From: Acidobacteriota bacterium
Lineage (GTDB): Bacteria; Acidobacteriota; Thermoanaerobaculia; Gp7-AA8; JAHWKK01
DNA: 64,000 nt
Direction: 5' to 3'
Assembly (NCBI GenBank): GCA_019347945.1
Contig: JAHWKK010000014.1
Coordinates: 33,560 to 97,559 of the forward strand
Part shown: piece by piece, positions 36,773 to 44,446 of the stretch
How the letters are laid out: every line of letters begins with the position of its first letter
How positions within the stretch are numbered: the first letter of the stretch is position 1
The notes under the pieces: model-generated
What the model was told of the DNA's origin: nothing
Databases searched by the model: none
Seen by the model: only the letters and a program-made list of their open reading frames with translations
Made by a program: the position numbers and the translations under genes

Positions 36773-36999
36773 CCCCGAAGCGTCTCGTCCTGAATCCGGC
36801 GCAACACCGCCCTCCACTCCTCCCCGGGAGCGGCTCCGTCTCGCACTTCCTGCGCGCGACGCTGGATCTCGGCGGCCCAGGCGGCCTCGACGTCGTCTTC
36901 CTTCTCGTCCAGGCTCGCTAGAAGGTCTTCGGCCAGCCGGGCTCGCTCATCGAGCGGAAGGTTCATCGCCTCTTCCAGAAGCTTGGCCGCGTCAGCCAT
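36769..36999 (-). CDS. Addiction module antitoxin (TIGR02574 family)
   Basis: 76 residues: MADAAKLLEEAMNLPLDERA, RLAEDLLASLDEKEDDVEAA and AAEIQRRAQEVRDGAAPGEE. The LPxxERxxLAxxLLxSL pattern and W-x3-I-x-R-R are the signature of the 'addiction module component' family found upstream of RelE-type toxins. Its partner toxin is the remnant at 36704-36772, so the antitoxin is orphaned. A -10/leader was not resolved; a VapBC-type pair lies directly upstream on the same strand. Confidence 0.85.
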   Translation of the reverse strand: MADAAKLLEEAMNLPLDERARLAEDLLASLDEKEDDVEAAWAAEIQRRAQEVRDGAAPGEEWRAVLRRIQDETLRG

Positions 37000-37050
37000 G
37001 GAAAAACCCTAGCACGCCGCTGACCATCGGTTCTACCGGTACACGAAAGC

Positions 37051-37509
37051 TCACCGGACGAAGCGGGAAAGGAGAATGATGTCGAGCTCCGGGACGCGAT
37101 CGAGGGATGCGTCGTTCGTGATCAGACCCGCATCGAGCTCGAGCGCGGTCGCGCAGATGAGGGCGTCCGGCATTCGAAGCCCCAGCGAGCCTCGAAGCGA
37201 CGCGGCCCGACGGGCGATGGCATAGTCCGGCGAAACGATCGATGCGCCCGGCATCGCGAGCAGAAACGTCTCGCATTCCGCAACCGTCTCCGGGTTCCCG
37301 GTCTGGAACGGCCGCACGAGCATTTCGGCGATCGTGACGGTCGAGACCACTCCCTCGAGGCCACCCGCCGCCATCGTGTCGATCGCGATCGTCGTCAGCT
37401 CCGACCACGGTTCGAGTCCGCCCAGGTGGTAGATCAGCGGCGCGGTGTCCCAGACGACCCGAGGACTGCGAGCGAGGCTCTCGGCGAAGCGCGATCGCCT
37501 CAGCGCCAC
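37051..37509 (-). CDS. vapC: PIN-domain toxin (VapC family)
   Basis: 152 residues from a GTG. PIN ribonuclease acids: VVWDTAPLIYHLGG (Asp21), TVTIAEMLVRPFQTG (Glu), RMPDALICATALELDAGL (Asp) and ITNDASLDRV (Asp). This arrangement matches VapC toxins that cleave RNA, typically initiator tRNA or rRNA loops. The start overlaps the antitoxin gene by ten bases. The gene lies between a functional antitoxin and a second, degraded toxin-antitoxin locus. Confidence 0.9.
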   Translation of the reverse strand: MALRRSRFAESLARSPRVVWDTAPLIYHLGGLEPWSELTTIAIDTMAAGGLEGVVSTVTIAEMLVRPFQTGNPETVAECETFLLAMPGASIVSPDYAIARRAASLRGSLGLRMPDALICATALELDAGLITNDASLDRVPELDIILLSRFVR

Positions 37510-37742
37510 CCGGCCCGCTCCTTGGCGATGGCCTGATCGACCCCGGATGCATCCGAGCCCCAGAGCTCCGCGAGACGTCCTCGACTCGATTCGGCGAAGT
37601 CCGCCGCCGGAATCAGTACCAACGAATCCCCCCGGGAGATCAGGACGAGCTCCGACCCCTCGGTAAGATTCAGGAGCTTACGGTAAGCCTGAGGGATTAC
37701 AATCTGACCTTTTGAGCTGAGTCTTACAATTGCTCGATTCAT
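37500..37742 (-). CDS. vapB: AbrB/SpoVT-type antitoxin (VapB/MazE-like)
   Basis: 80 residues from the ATG at 37742. Swapped-hairpin AbrB domain: IVRLSSKGQIVIPQAYRKLL, then EGSELVLISRGDSLVLIP. The C-terminal tail (SSRGRLAELWGSDASGVD) should wrap the PIN toxin. A TATACT box ten nt upstream of the ATG (37753-37758) gives a very short leader. The pair would autoregulate by binding this region. Confidence 0.88.
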   Translation of the reverse strand: MNRAIVRLSSKGQIVIPQAYRKLLNLTEGSELVLISRGDSLVLIPAADFAESSRGRLAELWGSDASGVDQAIAKERAGWR

Positions 37743-37752
37743 CTTACTAATG

Positions 37753-37758
37753 AGTATA
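37753..37758 (-). promoter_or_regulatory. -10 box TATACT for the antitoxin-toxin pair
   Basis: TATACT, then CATTAGTAAG, then ATG. Likely target of AbrB-type autorepression, though no clear operator palindrome is seen. Confidence 0.5.
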
Positions 37759-37814
37759 ACGTAAGATCGATGATCCCTGGACACGAATCTCTGGCGAGCT
37801 GCAACATTGGCGGG

Positions 37815-38008
37815 CCCGAAAATCAACCCTGAAACCCGCAACGTTCAACCAATGACCGGGAGGGCGAGGCGCCTGCCGAGCCGCACCGTAGCGCTCCCCC
37901 GAAAATCAATCCTGAAACCCGCAAAGTTCAACAAACGACCTCCCGATGGTAGGTTGCATGGCGCGAGAACGCCACGGTGCGGCTCGGCAGGAGCCTCGCC
38001 CTCCCGGT
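37815..38008 (+). repeat. REP-like element with two inverted arms and direct repeats
   Basis: Arms ACCGGGAGGGCGAGGCGCCT (37855-37893) and its inverse GGCTCGGCAGGAGCCTCGCC (37971-38008) are separated by about 80 bp. Direct repeats of about 35 bp beginning CCCGAAAATCAA lie at 37815-37849 and 37898-37932. A second arm pair of the same family occurs at 43105-43140 and 43230-43262. This explains the 326-bp gap between vapB and the peroxiredoxin gene; I see no gene in it. Confidence 0.8.
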
Positions 38009-38068
38009 GGTAGGTTGCATCGGACGGGTCGGACGGCTCGGGTTCCGGAGTCCGCGATGATGGTTCCC

Positions 38069-38506
38069 TCACAATCGCTCGAGCTGCTCCTTCGGATAGT
38101 TTGCCGCGTCGACCTTCGCATGCGCCTCGACGATTCGCCCTTCCTCGTCGATCAGGTAGGCGATCCGCTTTGCCCCGCTCGCCTCGCGGCTTTCGCAGGC
38201 TCCGTAGGCGAGGCCGATCTCCCGGTCCTCGTCGGAGAGCAGCGGGAACGGGAAGTCGTATTTTTCTGCGAACTTCGCATTCTCATCGGGAGAATCGAAG
38301 CTGATGCCGAGCAACCGGGTGTTCTTCTCGTCGTAGCGATCCGCGAGGTCCCGGAACCCGGAACCCTCGATCGTTCACCCGGGTGTGTCGGCCTTCGGAT
38401 AGAACCAGAGAACGACCTTCTGGCCGCGTAGATCCTCGAGGCTCAGATCCTTTCCGGTGTGAGCTTTTGCGGTGAACTCGGGGGCTTTCTCTCCTGGCTT
38501 CAGCAT
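38069..38506 (-). CDS. BCP/PrxQ-type peroxiredoxin with in-frame TGA at the catalytic site (predicted selenoprotein)
   Basis: 145 residues if TGA at 38375-38377 is read as selenocysteine (residue 44). The frame reads KPGEKAPEFTAKA, VVLWFYPKADTPG, then TGA, then TIEGSGFRDLADRY, LLGISFDSPDENAKFAEKYD and FPFPLLSDEDREIGLAYGAC. In peroxiredoxins of this family the motif is PxxxTPGCT with the peroxidatic Cys exactly where TGA stands. The frame is open on both sides and conserved, and a hairpin fits a bacterial SECIS element. AAGGA lies eight nt before the ATG. It would reduce hydroperoxides. The classical resolving Cys five residues on is absent (Gly), so a one-Cys-type mechanism is expected. Gap to the upstream metalloprotease is three nt. 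If no Sec machinery exists, this would be a nonsense pseudogene. Confidence 0.8.
38344..38369 (-). promoter_or_regulatory. Candidate bacterial SECIS hairpin
   Basis: On the coding strand, CGA pairs with TCG, one G is bulged, GGTTCC pairs with GGGACC (one G-U), GG pairs with CC and the loop is GTT. The loop begins 17 nt after the TGA codon and has G in first position. Both agree with the loose bacterial SECIS rule (apical loop 16-37 nt after UGA, G among the first two loop bases). Confidence 0.65.
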
Positions 38507-38509
38507 GGG

Positions 38510-40981
38510 TCAGTTCCTTTCACGTACCGAGCCGATCGGACTTCCGGGCGGCGCGGGGATCGGGCGTCCGGCGTCGTCATCCGTCCACGGCCGATCGAGG
38601 AAGCGCAGGATGGTTCCTGCCATCAGAGCGCGGTGGCTCCGCTCGATCGATTCGACTCGCCCGGATGACTCGAACGAGGTGAGCCGCCTCAGAGCGGAGG
38701 TGGCAATTGCCCGGACGTCGAAATTCGCATCGCGATTCTCGACCAGCTCCATCAGCCGAAGCGCGATCAGATGCTGAACGGCACGGCCGATCGCCGCGTC
38801 GGTCGGATCGTCGCCTCGCTCCCAGGATTGATCGACCAGGCTGGTGACGACCTCCTCGAAGCCGGGCGAGCGGGGGTTCGAAGCATGAAAGGCGACGAGC
38901 CGAGCCGCGCGATTCGGCTCGAGAAGCCCGGTCACCGCGAAATCCGCCGCGACCTGCGCGGCGGCCAGTGGATCGAGCGCCGGCTCCATCCGGCCGTCGA
39001 ACAGCTCGATCGTTCTCCCCGAGTAGGTCCATGCGGCGGGAGGAATCATTTCGACGATCCTGTCGGGAAGCCGAAGCGCGTCGATCGTCAGCGTCGACAG
39101 CACTGCCTCGAGTGCTTCCCGCTGCGTTTCGGCGTCGACGATTTCTCTTGCATCGGCGGGAACAGAGCCTCCGCGCGTCCTCACCGCGTAGCTGTAGTTG
39201 ATGCCACCGACGGACTTCACCGTCGCTTCGGTCTGGTAGCGATGGTGAAGATACAGCGGAAGCAGCTTTGCCTCGAGCAGCGAAAGCGGGCGGCCCTCTT
39301 CGAGGTTCGTGAGCCCGAAGTTGCGCAGTGCAATGCGGCGGACTTCCATCGTATGCCGCAGCGCCTCGACCGGATCGGAACCGTTGTCCCAGAGGTTTGC
39401 GAGCGGATGAGCGGCCCCTGGAGGTCGCGCATCGGCGTCGGTGATGAAAAGGAGCCCTCGTTCCACCGAATCCGCGATCATCGCTTCCAGTGCAGCGTCG
39501 ACATCAGTTCCGGGAGGAAAGTCGGTGTATGCGTATCGCATGGCAAATACGTCCCACACTCCGAGTCCGCTGTCGTATGCATTGGAGAGGTCGAGCTGAC
39601 CGTCTCGAATCTCGACGAGCGGAGCGGGATAGTCCATCACGCTTCCCCGGTCGTAGGTGCTCGCTGCGAAATTGTGCGCCAGTCCGAGCGTGTGACCGAC
39701 TTCATGCGCCGACAGCTGACGGATTCGCGCCAGAGCCATCGCGGCGACGTTGCGGGAGGGGTCGAGGCCCGAAATGTAGTCGAAGTCGGGAACGATGTCG
39801 GGATCGCCGAACAGTGTGACGAGCCCGGTTCCGAGCAGCACGTCCTGGCGTACCCGGAGCGAGCCCAGCGTGACGTTCCCCTTGATGATCTCGCCCGTGC
39901 GGGGATCGACCACACCAGCCCCGTATGACCACCCTCGCGTCGACCTGTGAACCCAGCTGATCATGTTGTAGCGAAGGTCCATCGGGTCGGCGTCGGACGG
40001 CAGAACCTCCACGCGGAACGCGTTTCGAAACCCGGCGGCCTCGAATCCTTCGTTCCACCATCGGGCACCGTCGAGAAGCGCGCTGCGAATCGGTTCGGGA
40101 GTTCCCCGATCGAGGTAGTAGACGATCGGCTCGACCGGCTCGGAAACCGCGGCGGATGGATTCTTTTTCTCGAGCCTGTGGCGTGCGATCCAGCGTACTT
40201 CGATCGGATCGGTGACCGGAGAAGCGAAGTCGTAGAACGTAATCCCGAATGATCCGGCTCTCGGATCGAACCTGCGAGGCTCGTAGCCCGGGCCGGGAAG
40301 CTCGACGAAGGAGAAGTGCTCACGGAGCGTCAACGCCGCGGGCGTCGCTGCGACCCCGCGCACGAGCCCCCCCTTCGGATTGTCCGTCGTCAATGTCAGG
40401 CTCACCTCGACCTCGGTGTTCTTCGGGAAGCCTTTGGTTCGTGGAAGCCAGAAGTAGCTGCGCGATTCGTCGAGAGTGTAGGTGCCCTGTCCGGCGTCGG
40501 CGAGCGTGTTGATCGCGCCGTGGGCGTCTCTGAGAAAGAAGCTGGTCGCGTCGACCATAACGCGATCTCCCGTCTCGGCCGCAACGGTGAAGCCCCACAG
40601 TGTCCCGCTCGCGAATGAATCGATGACGGACTGGCGCTCCTCCGGGTCATCGGTGATCGCGCGAAATGCGTAATTCGGTTCGGTCATGACGACCTTGTTT
40701 CCGATGCGTGAGAACCGGATGACGTGAGTCGAACCGAGCTGCCCTCTGTCGAGACCCACCGGATTCGATCCGAGTCCCGCGGGAAGAGAGATCACCAGGA
40801 GGATCTCCTCGTCGAATCTGGAGATCTCCATCATCATCGTTCCCTCTGTCTCGTTCCAGTAGAGGGGAATGAACCCGTCGATCTTCGTCGCGTCCTTCGT
40901 CAGTTCGGCGATCGACGGGAGCCCGGCAGCGGGTGCGGCGACCGACGCGATCATGGCGAGAACGGTGAAAACGTGCTTCAT
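38510..40981 (-). CDS. Secreted zinc metalloprotease (DUF5117/M10-like family)
   Basis: 823 residues. A signal peptide (FTVLAMIASVAAPAAG) is followed by the DUF5117-like domain opening IAELTKDATKIDGFIPLYWN. The catalytic zinc site is HEVGHTLGLAH (HExxHxxGxxH) near residue 425, followed by the met-turn-like segment YDRGSVMDYPAP. Such proteins are extended metzincin-like peptidases widespread in Acidobacteria, Bacteroidetes and others, probably acting in the periplasm or outside. GGAGG lies seven nt before the ATG and a TATAGT box some 20 nt further upstream. The peroxiredoxin follows three nt after the stop. Confidence 0.9.
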   Translation of the reverse strand: MKHVFTVLAMIASVAAPAAGLPSIAELTKDATKIDGFIPLYWNETEGTMMMEISRFDEEILLVISLPAGLGSNPVGLDRGQLGSTHVIRFSRIGNKVVMTEPNYAFRAITDDPEERQSVIDSFASGTLWGFTVAAETGDRVMVDATSFFLRDAHGAINTLADAGQGTYTLDESRSYFWLPRTKGFPKNTEVEVSLTLTTDNPKGGLVRGVAATPAALTLREHFSFVELPGPGYEPRRFDPRAGSFGITFYDFASPVTDPIEVRWIARHRLEKKNPSAAVSEPVEPIVYYLDRGTPEPIRSALLDGARWWNEGFEAAGFRNAFRVEVLPSDADPMDLRYNMISWVHRSTRGWSYGAGVVDPRTGEIIKGNVTLGSLRVRQDVLLGTGLVTLFGDPDIVPDFDYISGLDPSRNVAAMALARIRQLSAHEVGHTLGLAHNFAASTYDRGSVMDYPAPLVEIRDGQLDLSNAYDSGLGVWDVFAMRYAYTDFPPGTDVDAALEAMIADSVERGLLFITDADARPPGAAHPLANLWDNGSDPVEALRHTMEVRRIALRNFGLTNLEEGRPLSLLEAKLLPLYLHHRYQTEATVKSVGGINYSYAVRTRGGSVPADAREIVDAETQREALEAVLSTLTIDALRLPDRIVEMIPPAAWTYSGRTIELFDGRMEPALDPLAAAQVAADFAVTGLLEPNRAARLVAFHASNPRSPGFEEVVTSLVDQSWERGDDPTDAAIGRAVQHLIALRLMELVENRDANFDVRAIATSALRRLTSFESSGRVESIERSHRALMAGTILRFLDRPWTDDDAGRPIPAPPGSPIGSVRERN

Positions 40982-41011
40982 GAGCGTTCCTCCGGAGGCA
41001 ACTATAAAGCT

Positions 41012-41551
41012 GAAGAGTGAAGAGTGAAGAGTGAAGAGTGAAGAGTGAAAGAAAAGGAGCCAGGAATCAGGAATCAGGATTCAGGAACGTGGGACGAGCG
41101 ACAAGTGATGCGGGAACAGAAATCGTCGCCTCCAGACGCCGTGATCAAACTTATGCGCCGCACTTCTGGCGCCCCTGTCATCCCGAGCAATTGACCGGCG
41201 CGTTTGCGCCGGTGAAGCGGAAAGGACACCCGGGAGTGCAGGAACAACCGCACTCGCGTACTCAAACCGACGTCATCCTGAGCGGGCGGTCGGGCGGGCA
41301 AGCGAAGGACCTCGCAGGTTGGGACATCAAACCAAGCGAAGCGCTGCAAAGGGTCGAAGTCCAACAATTTCATGGTTGTTTCATTAGGAGCGTGCGATCG
41401 CGCGGGGGCGAGGGATCGTCGCCCGTCGCTCTTCACTCGTCGCCCGACGCCCGTCACTCTTCACTCTTCACTCTTCACTCTTCACTCTTCACTCTTCACT
41501 CTTCACTCTTCACTCTTCACTCTTCACTCTTCACTCTTCACTCTTCACTCT
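41012..41551 (+). repeat. Composite repeat with inverted heptamer arrays, copy A
   Basis: The left end is about five AGAGTGA heptamers (41013-41048), and the right end is exactly 14 TCACTCT heptamers (41454-41551), the inverse of the left unit. Between lie an AGGAATC heptamer run (41057-41086) and a core (41177-41390) shared at high identity with 56235-56440. The right array ends two bases before the SLC13 stop codon. The 572-nt gap holds no convincing gene; the open frames within it are repeat translations. Confidence 0.92.
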
Positions 41552-41553
41552 TC

Positions 41554-42975
41554 TCATCTTCCCACCCATATCCAGGCGAAGATGTCGATTAGTACGATCA
41601 TCAGAAGATTGACCCAGAGTCCCGCCTTCGCCATGTCGGCGATCGTCAGGCGATCGCTTCCGTAGACGATCGCGTTCGGCGGCGTCGCGACCGGCATCAT
41701 GAAGGCGCAGCTCGCCGCAACGGCCGCGGGAACCGCGAGTGCCATCGGGTCATGACCGAAGCCGATCGAGACCGACGCGACGATCGGCAGAAGTGCGGCG
41801 GCGGTGGCCGTGTTGCTCGTCAGCTCGGTCATGAAGACGACGATCACGGTGACGAGGACGAAGATGACGAAAAACGGGAGAGCCTCCCAGCGCTGGATGG
41901 AGTTTCCAATCCAGTCGGCGACACCGGTCGTCGAGATTGCGGATGCGAGGCTGAGCCCTCCGCCGAACAGGATCAGCACGCCCCACGGAAGAGATTTCGT
42001 ATCCTCCCAGGTGAGAGCGCGCCGGCGATCGGCCGAAACCGGTACGGCGAAGAGCAGCAGGGCGCCAAAGACGGCGATTCCGGCGTCCGAAAGTCCCGGC
42101 ACCCACCTCTCCAGGACAGGACGGAAGATCCATGAGGCGGCGACCGCCGTCGTCACGATTCCGACGATCCACTCGGCCCGGGACATCGCTCCCAGCTCCT
42201 TCATTTCCCGATCGATGACTTCCGACCCGCGGGAAAGCTCCGCTCGTTTCAGCGGATAGAGCAGCCTCACGAGAATCAGCCACGTCAGCGGGAGCGCGAC
42301 GACGACGAGTGGCACGCCGAAAAACATCCATTCGACGAATCCGATCGAGATCCCGTGAGTCTCGTTCATGAAACCCGCGAGGAGCGCGTTCGGAGGAGTG
42401 CCGATCAGCGTCGCGATCCCGCCGATGTTCGCCGAGTAGGCGAGCGCGAGCATGAGCGCCTTGCCGAATTTCTTTCCGTCGTCCGCATTCATCTCCCGCT
42501 CGGCGATGGCGATTACAGACATCGCGGTCGGAAGCATCATGACCACCGTCGCAGTGTTGCTGACCCACATGCTGATGAACGCCGTCGCAGTCATGAACCC
42601 GCCGACGAGAGCAGGCGCGGTGGTCCCGACCATTCGCAGAATCGTCAGGGCGATCCGCCGATGGAGACCGCAACGCTCGAGCGCCGCGGCGATCAGGAAA
42701 CCTCCGAGAAAGAGAAAGATCACCGGGTTCGCGTACGGACTGGCGGTGTCGCGGATCGAAGCGATGCCGAGAAGGGGAAAGAGAGCCAGAGGAAAGAGCG
42801 CCGTCGCCGGGATCGGGATCGCTTCGGTGATCCACCAGACGGCCATCAGCATCGCGCAGGCGACCGTCCACCACCCCCCGGCCGAAAGCCCGTCGGGCGG
42901 TGGGACTGCCGCGGCGAGCAGAAAGACGGCGATTCCGAGCCACAGGCCGAACCGCGATTTCGACGCGCCTTCCAC
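41554..42975 (-). CDS. SLC13/DASS-type sodium-coupled anion symporter
   Basis: 473 residues from a GTG, with about 11-12 hydrophobic segments. Family marks: ITEAIPIPATALFPLALFPL, MWVSNTATVVMMLPTAMSVI (the SNT motif that binds Na+ and the carboxylate), NIGGIATLIGTPPNALLAGF, and the second SNT copy ELTSNTATAAALLPIVASVS. Members carry di- or tricarboxylates or sulfate with sodium. Substrate cannot be told. It stands alone, transcribed toward the repeat element at 41012-41551. Confidence 0.93.
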   Translation of the reverse strand: MEGASKSRFGLWLGIAVFLLAAAVPPPDGLSAGGWWTVACAMLMAVWWITEAIPIPATALFPLALFPLLGIASIRDTASPYANPVIFLFLGGFLIAAALERCGLHRRIALTILRMVGTTAPALVGGFMTATAFISMWVSNTATVVMMLPTAMSVIAIAEREMNADDGKKFGKALMLALAYSANIGGIATLIGTPPNALLAGFMNETHGISIGFVEWMFFGVPLVVVALPLTWLILVRLLYPLKRAELSRGSEVIDREMKELGAMSRAEWIVGIVTTAVAASWIFRPVLERWVPGLSDAGIAVFGALLLFAVPVSADRRRALTWEDTKSLPWGVLILFGGGLSLASAISTTGVADWIGNSIQRWEALPFFVIFVLVTVIVVFMTELTSNTATAAALLPIVASVSIGFGHDPMALAVPAAVAASCAFMMPVATPPNAIVYGSDRLTIADMAKAGLWVNLLMIVLIDIFAWIWVGR

Positions 42976-42988
42976 GCCGAGGATTATT

Positions 42989-43341
42989 CAGGAATCAGGA
43001 GTCAGGAGCCAGGGAAGAGGCGACATGACCGTGGCGCAGGCTTCCAGCCTGCATGTGGCGAGAATCGCGGCCTTGTCCCGAGCTCGAGTGAATGCAGCAC
43101 CGCAACCGGGAGGGCGAAGCTCCTGCTGAGCCGCACCGTAGAACGCCGCTCTAAAGTCGCCTGAAACCGATCCTCATCAGCCAACTCTCGATCTATTTCC
43201 CCTGAACGAACATTCCGCCATTTTGCGAGGGTGCGGCTCGGCAGGAGCCTCGCCCTCCCGGTGAAGTGTTGTATCGCGCAAGCTCGTCCCGCGTCCCTGA
43301 ATCCTGGCTCCTGAATCCTGGCTCCTGAATCCTGGCTCCTC
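42989..43341 (+). repeat. Composite repeat with inverted AGGAATC arrays enclosing a REP arm pair
   Basis: Left end CAGGAATCAGGAGTCAGGAG (42989-43013), and right end TCCTGAATCCTGGCTCCTGA (43295-43341), the inverse unit. Inside, REP arms GGGAGGGCGAAGCTCCTGCT (43105-43140) and GCTCGGCAGGAGCCTCGCCC (43230-43262) are inverted. The element fills the region between the divergent SLC13 and GT4 genes, so their promoters must lie inside or at its edges. Confidence 0.88.
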
Positions 43342-43353
43342 TTCCTCTCCATC

Positions 43354-43359
43354 TACAAT
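43354..43359 (+). promoter_or_regulatory. -10 box TACAAT, seven nt from the start codon
   Basis: TACAAT then GGCGCGG then the ATG at 43367. The overlapping ATG at 43358 falls within the box, which argues for the second ATG. Confidence 0.55.
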
Positions 43360-43366
43360 GGCGCGG

Positions 43367-44446
43367 ATGTCCGAAGTAATCGTTGCCACGCCCGATGTCG
43401 TGGGGGAGAGGATGGCTGGTCCGGGCATCCGGGCGTTCCACTTCGCCGATGAACTGGCGAAGCGATTCGACGTGGCGCTGGTGGCGCGTGGAGAGCCGGG
43501 AGGGCTCGATCCGCGATTCCGGGCGGAGCCGCTGCGCTCGCTGGCGGGCCGGCGGCTGATCCGGGAAGCGAAGGTCCTGATCGGCCAGCCCTTTCGAGGT
43601 CTTCGTGCCGGGCGGCAGCAGAAGCTCGTCTGCGACCTTTTCACGCCGATCCTTCTCGAGCTGGAACAGATTCCGCGGCGGGCGCCGCGCATGATGGTGA
43701 AGAAGATCGCCGAAAGTTGGCGGCTGCGAGCGGCGCTCCGGCGGGCGGATGTCCTGATCGTCGCGTCCGCGCGGCAACGCGAGCTTTACGAGGCATTCGC
43801 TTCCGAGCAGCGTCTGGCGATCCGAGGCAAATGGATCGAGGTCGGGTTCGGAATCGATCCGGCGCCGCCGCCCGCGCCCTCCTTCCGCGAAGTGCCCACG
43901 ATTGTCTGGAACGGTGGGATCTGGCCCTGGCTCGACCCAGGGACCGCGGTTGCTGCCGTGAGAAGGCTGAGCTCGGAGGGAGTCGAATGTCGGCTGGTCT
44001 TCGCGGGTACGCGCCGGCCCTACGGTCTCCTCGGCGAGAACCAATCGGAAACGAGCGACGGAGTCGTCGAGTGGCGCGGTGACTGGACACCGTATCGTGA
44101 AAGGGGGAGTCTGCTGGCAGGCTCGCGGCTGATGATCATGCTCCATCACGACACAAGAGAAGCGCTCTATTCGTACCGAATCCGGTTTTTCGACGCGCTT
44201 TGGGCCGGGGTGCCGGTGGTCGCGACGCGCGGAGGAGCAGCGGCCGGGTTGATCGAGCAGGAAGGCCTCGGAATCGTCGTCGAGCCGGGAGACGTCGAGG
44301 GCGTCACGGCCGCAATCCGAAGGCTGATCGAGGATGACGGATTTCATTCGGCCTGCGTATCCTCCCTCGAGCGTGTGCGCGTCCGGTTCGGATGGGACAG
44401 AGTAGTGGCGCCGCTTCGCGACGCGGTCGAGGCACTTCTCGAGTGA
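43367..44446 (+). CDS. Glycosyltransferase, family 4-like
   Basis: 359 residues. GT-B layout: ATPDVVGERMAGPGIRAFHF (donor-binding start with GPG), ADVLIVASARQRELYEAF, PTIVWNGGIWPWLDPGTAVA, and SYRIRFFDALWAGVPVVATR as the GT4 motif 'LWAGxPVV', followed by GLIEQEGLGIVVEPGD. Start taken at 43367 because TACAAT lies seven nt upstream. It is the first gene of the second glycosyltransferase cluster, coupled to the next gene by a GTGA overlap. The sugar is unknown. Confidence 0.85.
   Translation: MSEVIVATPDVVGERMAGPGIRAFHFADELAKRFDVALVARGEPGGLDPRFRAEPLRSLAGRRLIREAKVLIGQPFRGLRAGRQQKLVCDLFTPILLELEQIPRRAPRMMVKKIAESWRLRAALRRADVLIVASARQRELYEAFASEQRLAIRGKWIEVGFGIDPAPPPAPSFREVPTIVWNGGIWPWLDPGTAVAAVRRLSSEGVECRLVFAGTRRPYGLLGENQSETSDGVVEWRGDWTPYRERGSLLAGSRLMIMLHHDTREALYSYRIRFFDALWAGVPVVATRGGAAAGLIEQEGLGIVVEPGDVEGVTAAIRRLIEDDGFHSACVSSLERVRVRFGWDRVVAPLRDAVEALLE

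Noticed and set aside
38069..38314. Stand-alone 81-residue peroxiredoxin C-terminus
   Set aside because: Its start codon lies in the middle of the peroxiredoxin fold; the frame continues upstream through one TGA into a complete N-terminus.
41454..41551. Tandem 7-bp array considered as a CRISPR-like repeat array
   Set aside because: Units are contiguous, with no spacers, and no cas genes are in the window.
43358..43360. ATG at 43358 as start of the GT4 gene
   Set aside because: It overlaps the TACAAT box; the next in-frame ATG at 43367 fits the usual box-to-start distance.
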